The notes below the pieces were generated by a model. That model was not told the origin of the DNA. It made no database searches and was given only the letters and a program-made list of their open reading frames with translations. 64,000 nucleotides of DNA from UBA4465 sp002292365 (GTDB taxonomy: Bacteria; Bacteroidota; Bacteroidia; Cytophagales; Cyclobacteriaceae). Position numbers and translations under genes: made by a program. Location: positions 1,178,001 through 1,242,000 of the forward strand of contig CALSQY010000001.1 in NCBI GenBank assembly GCA_943788615.1. Direction: 5' to 3'. Every line of letters begins with the position of its first letter. Position 1 is the first letter of the stretch. Of this stretch, positions 17,846 through 27,484 are shown in pieces.

Positions 17846-18754
17846 CTAGGGCAATTCGACTCCTGTAGAGGCATTGTATATTTCGTACCATTGTTGTATT
17901 GATAACTCGAGCTCGAGTCCATCAAGTGCTGTTTGAATGCGATCAATTTTTCCACTACCGACGATGGGCATGATTTGACTAGGGTGTTTTACGATCCAAG
18001 CATAGACCACTTGATCTATACTTTTTGCCCCAATTCCCTCAGTTATTTTTTCAAGAACTTTCAGGATTCTAATACCTTTTGTAGTGGTCGGATGAAAGAG
18101 TTCACCTCCAGATAAGGGTGACCATGACATGGGCTTTATTTGTTCCTTTAAACAGAAATTTAAATTGCCATTTTCAAAATGCTCCAGACAACCAGGTGAA
18201 ATTTCGATTTGATTGGTCAATAGTTTTTGATGCCAATGTTTTTGTAGCATTTCAAACTGCCCGGGGGTAAAATTAGAAACGCCAAAATAACGCACCTTAC
18301 CCGCTTGATATAATTGGTCAAAGGCTCGGGTGACCTCTTCGGGGTCAAAGAAGGGAGCGGGTCGATGCAAAAGGAGTAAATCGATGGTGTCAATACCTAA
18401 ATTTTGTAGGGATTGCTCTACCGATTGTAGGATGTGTTGATAACTGTAATCATAGATTTGCAACTTTCTTTCGGGATATTTATCAGAGCGCAGCTTGATA
18501 CCACATTTTGTGATGATTTGCATATCCTTTCTAAGGGAAGGTTGCAGGCGGAGGGCGTCTCCAAAAATCTTTTCGCAGCTATAATCTCCATAAATGTCCG
18601 CATGGTCAAAGCTGGTAATACCCATCTCCATGATTTCTTCCAAAAAAGCGACTAAATCTTTTTTGCCAAGATTCCAATCCCCGAGTCTCCAAAGACCATG
18701 AATGATGCGGGAAAGTGATAAATCAGTTGCAAGTTGTAAGTTATTTACGGGCAT
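17846..18754 (-). CDS. YdhF-like aldo/keto reductase
   Basis: A 302-aa NADPH-dependent TIM-barrel oxidoreductase close to E. coli YdhF (about 298 aa) along its whole length, including the C-terminal PIVGSGKIDRI phosphate-binding region. The catalytic tetrad is complete: Asp50, Tyr55, Lys83 and His130 (LLLLHRP). The physiological substrate of YdhF-type enzymes is not known to me. It is transcribed convergently with mdh and divergently from the TIM-barrel gene at 18908. Confidence 0.88.
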   Translation of the reverse strand: MPVNNLQLATDLSLSRIIHGLWRLGDWNLGKKDLVAFLEEIMEMGITSFDHADIYGDYSCEKIFGDALRLQPSLRKDMQIITKCGIKLRSDKYPERKLQIYDYSYQHILQSVEQSLQNLGIDTIDLLLLHRPAPFFDPEEVTRAFDQLYQAGKVRYFGVSNFTPGQFEMLQKHWHQKLLTNQIEISPGCLEHFENGNLNFCLKEQIKPMSWSPLSGGELFHPTTTKGIRILKVLEKITEGIGAKSIDQVVYAWIVKHPSQIMPIVGSGKIDRIQTALDGLELELSIQQWYEIYNASTGVELP

Positions 18755-18907
18755 ATTTTTTAGATATTAAATATTATAGAATTTTAGGTAAACGATTGGA
18801 ACCATTCACTTATTCATCAACAATATAAATTAAAAACCTAAAAATAGAATGGTACGCTTTTAATTTATTAATTTGAATTATTTATTTTATTTCAAAGATC
18901 CAATAAT

Positions 18908-19747
18908 ATGACATCACGCAGAAACTTTATTTATCAAACGACTGCTTTGGCAGTTGGGAGTCTGACTTTACCTTCATTCATTCCAACCCATAGCGCACGT
19001 GAAGACGTAGGCGTACAACTCTACACTTTTAGAGACGCCATGACCCAAAACCCCAAAGGGACGCTCTCAAAAGTTGCTGAATTAGGGTTCAAGCAATTGG
19101 AAAGTGCACGGAGTGATAAAGGCTTATATTATGGATTGACTCCCATTGAGATGCGTGATACTTGCAAGGCATTAGGTCTTTCTATTAGAAGTGGACATGT
19201 TCATTTAGACGCGGATTGGAATCAGACGATGGAGCAGGCCGCTGAGGCAGGACAAGAATATGTGATTTGTTCATCTATGCCAACTGAAGGTCAGGATATT
19301 GATAATTATCTCAGGGTAGCTGAAGCCTTCAATAAGGCTGGGGAGGATTGCAAAAAGCTAGGATTAAAGTTCGGATATCACAACCATTCCTATGAGTTTG
19401 AGTCTGATAAGGGGCAAGTGCTCTATGATGTGCTCCTTAAAAGTACAGATCCCAGTTTAGTAAATATGGAATTAGATTTAGGTTGGGTGGTCATGGGGGG
19501 GAAGAATCCTATTGACTATTTCAATCAATACCCAGGAAGATTTCCCTTATGGCATCTTAAAGATATGAGCATCTTGGAAGGAGGGAGTACAGAATTTGGT
19601 AAGGGAGATTTAAACATAGCCGAAATGCTTGAAAATATTGATTTATCAGGAGTCAAATACATTTTTATGGAGCAAGAAGAATATGATAATAATCCCTTTG
19701 ATAGCGTTCAATATAATTTAAATTATTTGGCAAAATTGGGCGAGTGA
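18908..19747 (+). CDS. Tat-exported sugar phosphate isomerase/epimerase-like TIM barrel protein
   Basis: A 279-aa protein with a twin-arginine signal (SRRNFIYQ, then a hydrophobic stretch to about residue 25). The rest is an AP-endonuclease-2/xylose-isomerase-like barrel: DVGVQLYTFRDAM at the first strand, GYHNHSYEFE (about 158-167), MELDLGWV (about 188-195) and WHLKDMS (about 215-221), which carry the usual metal-binding Glu/His/Asp residues. Enzymes of this fold epimerise or isomerise sugars or keto acids; exported Bacteroidota members rarely have a known substrate. It opens the accessory block 18.9-27.5 kb, 180 bp before the next gene. Confidence 0.82.
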   Translation: MTSRRNFIYQTTALAVGSLTLPSFIPTHSAREDVGVQLYTFRDAMTQNPKGTLSKVAELGFKQLESARSDKGLYYGLTPIEMRDTCKALGLSIRSGHVHLDADWNQTMEQAAEAGQEYVICSSMPTEGQDIDNYLRVAEAFNKAGEDCKKLGLKFGYHNHSYEFESDKGQVLYDVLLKSTDPSLVNMELDLGWVVMGGKNPIDYFNQYPGRFPLWHLKDMSILEGGSTEFGKGDLNIAEMLENIDLSGVKYIFMEQEEYDNNPFDSVQYNLNYLAKLGE

Positions 19748-19927
19748 TTTAATCTATTGATTTTTTTGATTGTGACACCTCAGAACGATCTGAGTCCATA
19801 TTGAGTATCTGGGTGAAATTAAAATAGTTAAGATTTCTTAACAACCTTTTTTTATCCATATTCCGTTTAAAAAACCTTGAATGATATCTTGACGAGTCAG
19901 CATTAGATTAGTATAAAAAAAATATTT

Positions 19928-21925
19928 ATGTGTACCTATCCTTATAAATTTCAATGGCTCTTATGGGCCATGCTATTGGGCATGATGTCAAATTCTTTGG
20001 CACAATCTTTTGAAATTATTGTTGCTTCGGATGAAATAGAACTCTCCTCAGGAGGGGTTCATCAAATTTTAGTTCAAGCAGTAGATGCCCAAAATCAAGT
20101 CATTCCTGAAGTAAATTTCAGCTTCTACTCGTCGGCTCCCCAACTATTTAAAGTAGATAAAAAGGGCTTAATTACCCCACTAGAACCCGGTCAAGGGAAT
20201 GTAATTGTCATTGGTAGATTGGAGGGAATGAAAGACTATCAGCGATTGAACTTGTGGGTCAATGTGAAGCACTCAGAAGGCACAGACCTTAAAATCATGA
20301 ATCTACCCTCAGAGGTTTTTGCGGGCCAAAGAATTGGCATGCAGGTGCAATTATTGGATGCACAAAATTATCAAATTTCCAACCCAAATTTGGTATTTGA
20401 AAGCAGCGATACCCCTGTGGCTAGTGTAGACGTTTTTGGAAACATAACCGCCCATCAAAAAGGCAAGATTATTATTAAAGTAAGCTCAGGTAAAATTTCA
20501 ACAGAGACGGTTATAGCTGTGAAAAAAAATCCTGTGACATCAATACAGTTGTCTAGCAATGTTCAGGAGGCAGTTACAGGAGAGGTGGTTTATTTTGATG
20601 CTCAAGCAATCGATAACGAGGGGGATATTATTGAAACGATTCCCTTTATTTTTTCTTTTTCGGGAGTCTCTGAAAGCCCTTCAGAGTATGCCTCTGGCAT
20701 GATTAAAAATAATGGAGACTTTGTTGCGGATGTGCCAGGTATTTATACTGTTGTAGCTGCTTTTGGGGGCAGGGAAGCGAGGAGGACACTTCAAGTTTCA
20801 GCACGAAATGTCACAGAAAAGGTTCAATTGAAAGGACATGGTTCGGTAAGTAATGTGCATACCTCCGACCTTTGGGTATGGGAAGGAATCGATGGTAGAG
20901 ATTATTGTGTTACGGGTACCTGGGGAGGAAATGGAGAGGCTTATTTTTGGGATGTTACGGATCCTAATCAATTGATACCTATAGATACCATTAGGGTCGA
21001 TGCACGTACGGTAAATGATGTGAAGGTTTCTGAGGATGGTAAAATTTGTGTAATCTCTAGAGAAGGGGCTTCCAATAGGAAAAATGGTTTGGTGATCATC
21101 GATGTCAGTAATCCGCGTGAAGCCGCCATTATCAGTACTTATGATGAAGGTTTGACGGGGGGAGTGCATAATGTTTTCATTTATAAAGATCACATATACG
21201 CTTTAAGTAATGGCGAAAGGTATGACATCATCAACATTGAAGATCCAAAATATCCTAAAAAGGTAGGCACCTTTGAATTGAATGAGCCGGGTCATTCGAT
21301 ACATGATGTTTGGATAGAGGATGGCATAGCATACTCCTCTAATTGGGCCTATGGTGTTTGGATGGTGGATGTGGGTAACGGAATGGCTGGAGGATCACCC
21401 TCGAACCCAAAGCCAATAGCAAATTATGCCTACCCAAGTGGATGGAATCATGCTGCTTTTCCTTACCATGATAAAAAAACGGGCAAATTTTATGTGATTG
21501 CGGGAGATGAAGCTTTTCCAAATGGATTAAATACTGAAGATGGCCCAACCATTCCTGCAGGATTTCTTCATTTCATAGATTTCACAGATTTGGAACATCC
21601 CGTTGAAGTAGCCAAGTATGAAGTACCTGGAGCGGGCTCTCATAATTTATGGGTAGAAGGAGACTTATTGTACGTGGGCAATTACAATGCAGGCTTACGT
21701 GTAGTTGATCTTTCAGGAGATTTAATGGGAGACCTTTTTAAACAGGGTAGAGAGATTGCATGGTTTTTACCCACTGATGCCAAGGGAAGAATACCCAATG
21801 CACCGATGACGTGGGGTCCCCAACCTCATAAGGGGCATGTATTTTTCACGGATTGGAACAGTGGGTTATGGTCAGTGAAAATAGACATCAAAAAGCCAAA
21901 AAATATTAAAGTAGAAAAAAGATGA
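19928..21925 (+). CDS. Secreted Ig-like / LVIVD beta-propeller protein
   Basis: A 665-aa exported protein with a signal peptide (about 1-26, ending SLAQ). Residues about 28-290 form three bacterial Ig-like (BIG2-type) modules, seen as recurring phrases such as LFKVDKKGLITPLEPGQGNV and PVASVDVFGNITAHQKGK. From about 300 on, LVIVD-type propeller repeats follow (GLVIIDVSNPREAAI, MVDVGNG, RVVDLSGD). No type IX C-terminal domain is evident, so its final location is unclear. The stop overlaps the start of the next propeller gene (ATGA), suggesting the two are made together. LVIVD proteins have no established enzymatic role. Confidence 0.8.
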   Translation: MCTYPYKFQWLLWAMLLGMMSNSLAQSFEIIVASDEIELSSGGVHQILVQAVDAQNQVIPEVNFSFYSSAPQLFKVDKKGLITPLEPGQGNVIVIGRLEGMKDYQRLNLWVNVKHSEGTDLKIMNLPSEVFAGQRIGMQVQLLDAQNYQISNPNLVFESSDTPVASVDVFGNITAHQKGKIIIKVSSGKISTETVIAVKKNPVTSIQLSSNVQEAVTGEVVYFDAQAIDNEGDIIETIPFIFSFSGVSESPSEYASGMIKNNGDFVADVPGIYTVVAAFGGREARRTLQVSARNVTEKVQLKGHGSVSNVHTSDLWVWEGIDGRDYCVTGTWGGNGEAYFWDVTDPNQLIPIDTIRVDARTVNDVKVSEDGKICVISREGASNRKNGLVIIDVSNPREAAIISTYDEGLTGGVHNVFIYKDHIYALSNGERYDIINIEDPKYPKKVGTFELNEPGHSIHDVWIEDGIAYSSNWAYGVWMVDVGNGMAGGSPSNPKPIANYAYPSGWNHAAFPYHDKKTGKFYVIAGDEAFPNGLNTEDGPTIPAGFLHFIDFTDLEHPVEVAKYEVPGAGSHNLWVEGDLLYVGNYNAGLRVVDLSGDLMGDLFKQGREIAWFLPTDAKGRIPNAPMTWGPQPHKGHVFFTDWNSGLWSVKIDIKKPKNIKVEKR

Positions 21926-23052
21926 TCATAAAAAGTTGGGCGCTTTGTCTTTTCTTATTTTTGCCATTTATTGGATTTTCCCAAACTTATTTTTTGTATG
22001 TAGCATCGGAGTCTGAGGATGAAGTAGCCGTGATAAAATTTGATGGTGCTCAGGGCTTTGTAGATGAGATCATCACGGTAGGTTATCAGGCCACTGAGAT
22101 AGAAGGGCCTCATGGACTTACATTAGATCCTTCGGGAGATTTTTGGTATGTCACCATGGCACATGGCAATCCCTTTGGGAGAGTATATAAGTATGCTACC
22201 GAATCAAACCAATTGATCGATTTCACCGAGTTGGGAATTTTTCCGGCGAGCATGCAGATCAGTCCTGCCAATGGCATGCTTTTTTGTGTGAATTTTAATC
22301 TTCATGGTAAGATGGCACCCAGTACCGTCTCTGTAGTAGACCCTTTTTCAATGGAAGAGCTCAAACAAATTCAAACAGGCGCGATGCCTCATGGGTCTAG
22401 AATCAGTCCCGATGGTCTGAATCATTTCTCCGTAGCCATGATGTCTGGAGAACTTTTTGAAATAGATGTCATGACCATGGAAATAAGCCGAAAGTTGGAT
22501 TTAGATCGTTCCTTAGCTTCTTTAAATAAGGTACCTAGCGATGCTGCGGTAGATCACGCAGCTATGGGGCATACCATGAATGACGAGACGCCCCATCAGG
22601 ATAGCCATCATTCAGCGATCAAACCTACCTGGGTCATCCCACATCCCGATGGTCAACGTGTTTTTGTCGCCGCCAATGGTAAGGATATGATTTTAGAAAT
22701 AGATCTTCTTAAATGGGAAGTAGTCCAGACCTTCCCAACTGGAAAAGGTCCTTACAATATGGAAATTACGGGTGATGGAAAAAAAATGATTGTAAGCTAC
22801 AAAACTGAAGGAACCACTGCTATTTGGGACCTTGATCAGGGGAGGGAATTGGCTGTTATTAAGAACTCTAGAGGGATTACTCATGGTATTTCGGTTTCTC
22901 CTGATCATAAATATGCATTCGTCTCAGTGGAGGGGAAAGGTAATGAGCGAGGTTCAGTAGATATCATTTCATTAGAAAAACATGAATTAATTGATGTGGT
23001 AGAAGTAGGGAAGCAAGCCGGAGGAATTGTTTTTTGGAAAGTAGAAGAATAG
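21922..23052 (+). CDS. Secreted YVTN-type beta-propeller with His/Met-rich insertion
   Basis: A 376-aa protein with a signal peptide (residues 1-20, ending GFSQ) and YVTN/cytochrome-cd1-like seven-blade propeller repeats (GPHGLTLDPSGDFWYV, MPHGSRISPDGL, HGISVSPDHKYAFVSVEG). Each blade carries a conserved H-G or H-P step. Residues 211-230 form an insertion rich in His and Met (His212, Met215, His217, Met219, His225, His229, His230), which looks like a metal, possibly copper, ligand loop (inference). It is translationally coupled to the LVIVD protein before it. Confidence 0.8.
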   Translation: MIIKSWALCLFLFLPFIGFSQTYFLYVASESEDEVAVIKFDGAQGFVDEIITVGYQATEIEGPHGLTLDPSGDFWYVTMAHGNPFGRVYKYATESNQLIDFTELGIFPASMQISPANGMLFCVNFNLHGKMAPSTVSVVDPFSMEELKQIQTGAMPHGSRISPDGLNHFSVAMMSGELFEIDVMTMEISRKLDLDRSLASLNKVPSDAAVDHAAMGHTMNDETPHQDSHHSAIKPTWVIPHPDGQRVFVAANGKDMILEIDLLKWEVVQTFPTGKGPYNMEITGDGKKMIVSYKTEGTTAIWDLDQGRELAVIKNSRGITHGISVSPDHKYAFVSVEGKGNERGSVDIISLEKHELIDVVEVGKQAGGIVFWKVEE

Positions 23053-23119
23053 CTCTTTGGTGTGGTATTCTTTTGAAAAACAAAATCCATAACGTAAATT
23101 ATGAATCATTTACTTTTTT

Positions 23120-24382
23120 ATGGAAAAGCGAGCATTTTTAAAAGGACTAACGGGTTTGGGATTATCAACACCTTTGACTTTTGATCACCTCAATGCATTG
23201 ATCTCATCGATAAGTCACCTTTCTGATAATGCCTTAGCCACCCATGAAGATTTTTGGTTAAAAATAAGGACGGATTACCGGTTGAAATCAGATTACATCA
23301 ACCTAGAAAATGGTTTTTATTGTATCATGCCAAAATACATCGAAGATCATTACATCGAACATGTGAAGGAAATTAACTTTCAAGGGTCCTATTACATGCG
23401 CACGGTGCAAATGGAAAATAAAAAAAACAGTGCTACGCGTCTGGCAAAAATGGCCGGTTGTCTTCCTGAAGAGCTAATTATTACCCGCAATACCACAGAA
23501 TCGCTCAACTTAGTCATCCAAGGGCAAAAGTGGGAAAAAGGGGATGAGGCCATCATGGCAGCACAAGATTATGGGGCTATGCGCAATCAATTTAGATTGA
23601 TGGAGCGTCGTTTTGGGATAGCAGTAAGGGAAGTTTCAATTCCTAATCATCCCAAAAATGATGAAGAGATCGTTAAGTTATATGAATCCGTAATTACACG
23701 GAAGACCCGATTGCTCATGATTTGTCACATGGTTAATATCACCGGACAGATCATGCCTGTTCAAAAAATTTGTGATATGGCGCATCGCTATGGCGTTCGC
23801 GTGATGGTAGATGGGGCACATGCTTTTGGTCATATCCAGTTCTCAATTCAAGACCTACATTGTGACTATTATGGGACGAGCTTACATAAGTGGTTAACTG
23901 TTCCTTTAGGTGCTGGATTCTTGTATATAAAAAAGGAGCAAATAACTGATCTATGGCCATTATTTGCCGAAGACCCGCGTGATTCTGAAGATATTTTACG
24001 CTTAAATCATGTAGGGACTTATCCTGTGCAGACAGATTTGGCCATCGTCAACGCTATAGATTACCATCATAAAATCGGTGGTAGTCGAAAAGAGGCACGG
24101 TTGCGCTACTTACAAAAATATTGGACCGATCAAGTAAGAGATTTACCTAGGGTGGTGGTCAATACCCCCGTAGAATCCAGTCGATATTGTGCGATTGGTA
24201 ATGTGGGTATTGAAACTATTGATCCAGCAGATTTCGCTAAGCAATTGTTGGATGATTATCAAATTTGGACCGTAGCCATTGATCGTCCGGGCGTGCGTGG
24301 ATTGAGGATTACTCCTAATTTATTTACTACTCCCAAGGAATTGGATGTATTGGTAAATGCCATTAAGGAATTGAGCAACTAG
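23120..24382 (+). CDS. Class V PLP-dependent aminotransferase-fold protein (isopenicillin N epimerase-like)
   Basis: A 420-aa fold-type I PLP enzyme. The cofactor lysine is Lys257 (TSLHKWL), the pyridine-binding Asp is Asp231 (VDGAHAFG), and NTTES (124-128) contacts the phosphate. The family holds cysteine desulfurases, kynureninase-like lyases and epimerases; the arrangement here resembles isopenicillin-N-epimerase-like enzymes. The N-terminus (EKRAFLKGLTGLGLS) is Tat-like, though with KR instead of RR, so the protein may be exported. It lies 67 bp after the propeller pair and 142 bp before the permease. The reaction is not assignable from sequence. Confidence 0.82.
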   Translation: MEKRAFLKGLTGLGLSTPLTFDHLNALISSISHLSDNALATHEDFWLKIRTDYRLKSDYINLENGFYCIMPKYIEDHYIEHVKEINFQGSYYMRTVQMENKKNSATRLAKMAGCLPEELIITRNTTESLNLVIQGQKWEKGDEAIMAAQDYGAMRNQFRLMERRFGIAVREVSIPNHPKNDEEIVKLYESVITRKTRLLMICHMVNITGQIMPVQKICDMAHRYGVRVMVDGAHAFGHIQFSIQDLHCDYYGTSLHKWLTVPLGAGFLYIKKEQITDLWPLFAEDPRDSEDILRLNHVGTYPVQTDLAIVNAIDYHHKIGGSRKEARLRYLQKYWTDQVRDLPRVVVNTPVESSRYCAIGNVGIETIDPADFAKQLLDDYQIWTVAIDRPGVRGLRITPNLFTTPKELDVLVNAIKELSN

Positions 24383-24524
24383 TTTAATAACAATTTATGA
24401 TAGCAAAACTGAATTAAAATGACTAATAAGTCAGTTCAAAAAGGAGTGAGGAATGAGCGTATTTTGTCCTTAAAATTGAAGGTTCTCCTTCTTCAATTAG
24501 ATATAAATTAGCCCAAATCAAATT

Positions 24525-26012
24525 TTGATATCTCAGCAAAACAGACTAAAGTTATCTCGTCAAATGGGTTTAATGGCCCTTACAGCAACAGGGGTTTGCT
24601 CTATGCTCGGGGCATCCATAAACGTGGTACCTTTTATGATCCAGCGCAATGTACCTGGAATCGGCCCCTATGTTTTACCAGCCTTTGCTTTTGCCGCAAT
24701 TCCGGCCATTTTTACTGCGTTGGCCTATGCCATATTATCCTCGGCCATGCCCAGGGCTGGTGGAAGTTATATATATGTGAGTCGAGGGTTGAATCCTTAC
24801 CTGGGATTCGTGGCTAGTTTTTCACAATGGTTTGGACTCAGTATTGTTATAGGGGTAATTGCCTATATATGCATTCCTTTTCTTAGAGACCTATCATCTG
24901 CTTTGGGTTGGGAAGACCTATCTGCAACGCTTGAAATACCTCTGATAAGAGTGAGTCTTGCCCTATTTTTGATCTGGTTTTTTGTTTGGATTAATATCCG
25001 AGGGGCTAAGTCCTATGAAAGTATATTACTACCTATGATGTTTTTAATGTTTGCACTCGGGGCCATTGTAATCGTCGCCGGATTTACGTTTAACAGCCAA
25101 GATTTCATGACTGCACTTAAGGCCAAAGAAAATCGAATTTTTCAACCAACTTCCGTCGCTTTTGATTGGCGTATTTTTCTCTCAGCATCGGCTTTGCTTT
25201 TTTCGAGTTTCATTGGCTTTGATTCGATATCACAAGCAGGTAGCGAAGCAAAAAATCCAACCAAGTCATTACCTAAAGCTATTTTGTTAGCGGTCTTTTC
25301 AGTAGGGGTATTTTATTTTTTATTTACTGCGGCTGTTTATCATACCATTCCATGGAGCTTTGTGGCGGCCGAAGCTGCTCAAAAAGATATCAGTGCACCT
25401 GGACTTTTGAGCTATGTACTCCCTACAGAATGGGGTGTGGCGATTTTAATGGGCGCTTCCATCGCTTTGATCAATGACCTTCCTGCTATGTTACTTTCTG
25501 TATCTAGGCTGATGTTTGCTTGGGCAGAAGACGGTATATTTCCCTCTTTCATTGCGCGGATTCATCCTCAAAAACAGACGCCTTTCATAGCTCTTGTAGT
25601 GGCTGGATTAATGGCGAGTTTAGGTGTCTTAGGGGCTCATTTTGCAGGTGATTTTTTCTTGGGGATTGATATTATGGTCACTTCAATGATGGTTAACTTT
25701 TTGTTGATTTGTATCGCATTAATAACGCTCCCAAAAATAAATCCTTTGTTGGCAGGTCAAATTTCAGTCCTTAAAAATAGGCGATTGCAATTATGGATTG
25801 GGTGGCTGGGTACTTTATTTTTGATTGGATTTCTCATTGTGCATACTTATAAGGATCTAACCGCCAAAGTAACCCATTGGTTTTTTCACTCAACCTTCAT
25901 TTGGCTTATCGTCATGACTTTAGCGAGCTGTTTGTTTTTTATAAAATGGTCGAAATTTCGTCAAAATGGTCCAGAAGGACATGAAAGGTTTAAAGTTTTA
26001 CCCGAAGAATAA
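24525..26012 (+). CDS. APC-family amino acid/polyamine permease
   Basis: A 495-aa membrane protein with about twelve helices and the APC N-terminus (LKLSRQMGLMALTATGVCSMLGASINVVPF), the glycine-rich first-helix break and the helix-3 motif PRAGGSYIYVSRGLNP. APC carriers take up amino acids or amines by proton coupling or exchange. The start is taken as TTG at 24525, because the basic cytoplasmic tail before helix 1 would be cut by using the ATG 13 codons later. The next gene begins two bases after the stop, so it is co-translated with the AKR-RidA fusion. Confidence 0.85.
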   Translation: MISQQNRLKLSRQMGLMALTATGVCSMLGASINVVPFMIQRNVPGIGPYVLPAFAFAAIPAIFTALAYAILSSAMPRAGGSYIYVSRGLNPYLGFVASFSQWFGLSIVIGVIAYICIPFLRDLSSALGWEDLSATLEIPLIRVSLALFLIWFFVWINIRGAKSYESILLPMMFLMFALGAIVIVAGFTFNSQDFMTALKAKENRIFQPTSVAFDWRIFLSASALLFSSFIGFDSISQAGSEAKNPTKSLPKAILLAVFSVGVFYFLFTAAVYHTIPWSFVAAEAAQKDISAPGLLSYVLPTEWGVAILMGASIALINDLPAMLLSVSRLMFAWAEDGIFPSFIARIHPQKQTPFIALVVAGLMASLGVLGAHFAGDFFLGIDIMVTSMMVNFLLICIALITLPKINPLLAGQISVLKNRRLQLWIGWLGTLFLIGFLIVHTYKDLTAKVTHWFFHSTFIWLIVMTLASCLFFIKWSKFRQNGPEGHERFKVLPEE

Positions 26013-26014
26013 AA

Positions 26015-27484
26015 ATGGAAAATACATATCAATTAGCCCCTGGATTGAAGATTTCGCGCATGATCATTGGATTATGGCAAATAGCAGATATGGAACGAAA
26101 TGGAAGTGTACTTGATCCTGTCTTAACATCTCAATCCATGGAGCCCTATGTAAGGGCAGGATTTACTACATTCGATATGGCAGATCACTATGGCTCGAGT
26201 GAGGTAATTACTGGGTATTTTAAAAGGAATCATTTTCTTGGTGATCAGGTTCAATTATTCACCAAGTGGGTGCCAAAGCCGGGTAAAATAAATCGTGAAG
26301 TTGTGAGACAAGCCGTACACATGGCATTGGACAGAATGAAGCAATCCACTATTGAATTGATACAATTTCATGCTTGGCATTACCCTGATCCAAGTTGGTT
26401 AGATGCCTTATTCTATCTAAATGAACTAAGGGAAGAAGGTCTGATTCATCACTTAGGAGTGACCAATTTTGATGCGGCCCATTTAAGGATGGCATGTGCT
26501 TCAGGCATTCCTCTGATAAGTAATCAGGTTTGTCATTCGTTGATTGACCAAAGAGCGAGCGGTGAAATGGCACAAGTTTGTGAAAAATATGGCGTCAAAA
26601 TATTGGCTTTTGGTACCCTAGCTGGTGGGTTTTTGACAAAAAAATGGATGGGCAAGGTGGAGCCTTCGCAGGATGAATTGACTACTTGGTCTGAAATGAA
26701 ATACAAACGATTTATTGATGTTTCTGGAGGATGGGATGGGTTTCAAAATTTACTTGAATCGATTAAAAAAGTAGCCGATCGACATAAGGTCTCTATGGCC
26801 AATGTAGCTAGTAGATGGATGTTAGAAAACCCATCGGTGGCAGCCATAATTGTTGGCGCGAGGCTGGGTCAAAGTGAGCACATAACTGAGCATAAAAAAA
26901 TGCTTGATTTGACATTTTCAGAGGCGGATATGGTCGACATTAGAAATGCCCAAGGGTCACTCACACCCGTCCCGGGTGATTGTGGAGATGAATACCGAAA
27001 ACCGCCCTTCTTGACTGCTTCTGGAGATTTAAGTCATCACTTAGCGAACATTCCTAAATCCTATGTTCCTATTGATTCGGGAGCAGATCGCGCACAAATA
27101 TTCAGTGGGACAGTTTGGGAGGAATTTGCGGGTTACAGTAGGGCTGTAAAAGAGGGAAATCGGATACATGTTTCAGGGACTACCGCTACTCATGGTCATA
27201 AAATGATTGGAGGTAAAGATGGTGCAGCCCAAACGCATTTTGTCATTGATAAAATTGAATCGGTCCTTGAATCATTTGGCGGATCGCTTGAGGATGTCGT
27301 TAGGACGCGGATATTTGTCAATAACATCAAGGATTGGGAACCGGTAGCGAGAGCTCATGGCGTACGTTTTAAGGGCATCAACCCAGCCAATACTTTGGTC
27401 GAGGCCAAGTTGGTTGGCGCCGGTTACATGGTTGAAATAGAAGCAGAAGCAGTTCTCAAATCACCTAATGAGACTTCTAATTAA
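26015..27484 (+). CDS. Aldo/keto reductase-RidA-like fusion protein
   Basis: A 489-aa two-domain protein in one uninterrupted frame. Residues 1-about 335 are an aldo/keto reductase with a full tetrad (Asp54, Tyr59, Lys84, His119) and a C-terminal cofactor loop (IIVGARLGQSEHI). Residues about 350-483 are a YjgF/YER057c/UK114 (Rid) domain with VSGTTATHGH, VVRTRIFVNNI and VEIEAEAVL. In E. coli RidA, Arg105 (PARSC) is needed to hydrolyse 2-aminoacrylate-type imines; here the equivalent reads PANTL, with Asn459. The domain may therefore bind a ligand or catalyse another reaction rather than act as a classical imine deaminase. It is coupled to the APC permease two bases upstream and runs eight bases into the convergent BNR gene. 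Confidence 0.88.
   Translation: MENTYQLAPGLKISRMIIGLWQIADMERNGSVLDPVLTSQSMEPYVRAGFTTFDMADHYGSSEVITGYFKRNHFLGDQVQLFTKWVPKPGKINREVVRQAVHMALDRMKQSTIELIQFHAWHYPDPSWLDALFYLNELREEGLIHHLGVTNFDAAHLRMACASGIPLISNQVCHSLIDQRASGEMAQVCEKYGVKILAFGTLAGGFLTKKWMGKVEPSQDELTTWSEMKYKRFIDVSGGWDGFQNLLESIKKVADRHKVSMANVASRWMLENPSVAAIIVGARLGQSEHITEHKKMLDLTFSEADMVDIRNAQGSLTPVPGDCGDEYRKPPFLTASGDLSHHLANIPKSYVPIDSGADRAQIFSGTVWEEFAGYSRAVKEGNRIHVSGTTATHGHKMIGGKDGAAQTHFVIDKIESVLESFGGSLEDVVRTRIFVNNIKDWEPVARAHGVRFKGINPANTLVEAKLVGAGYMVEIEAEAVLKSPNETSN

Noticed and set aside
24475..24497. 7-bp inverted repeat before the APC permease
   Set aside because: Short with a 9-nt loop; no supporting context.
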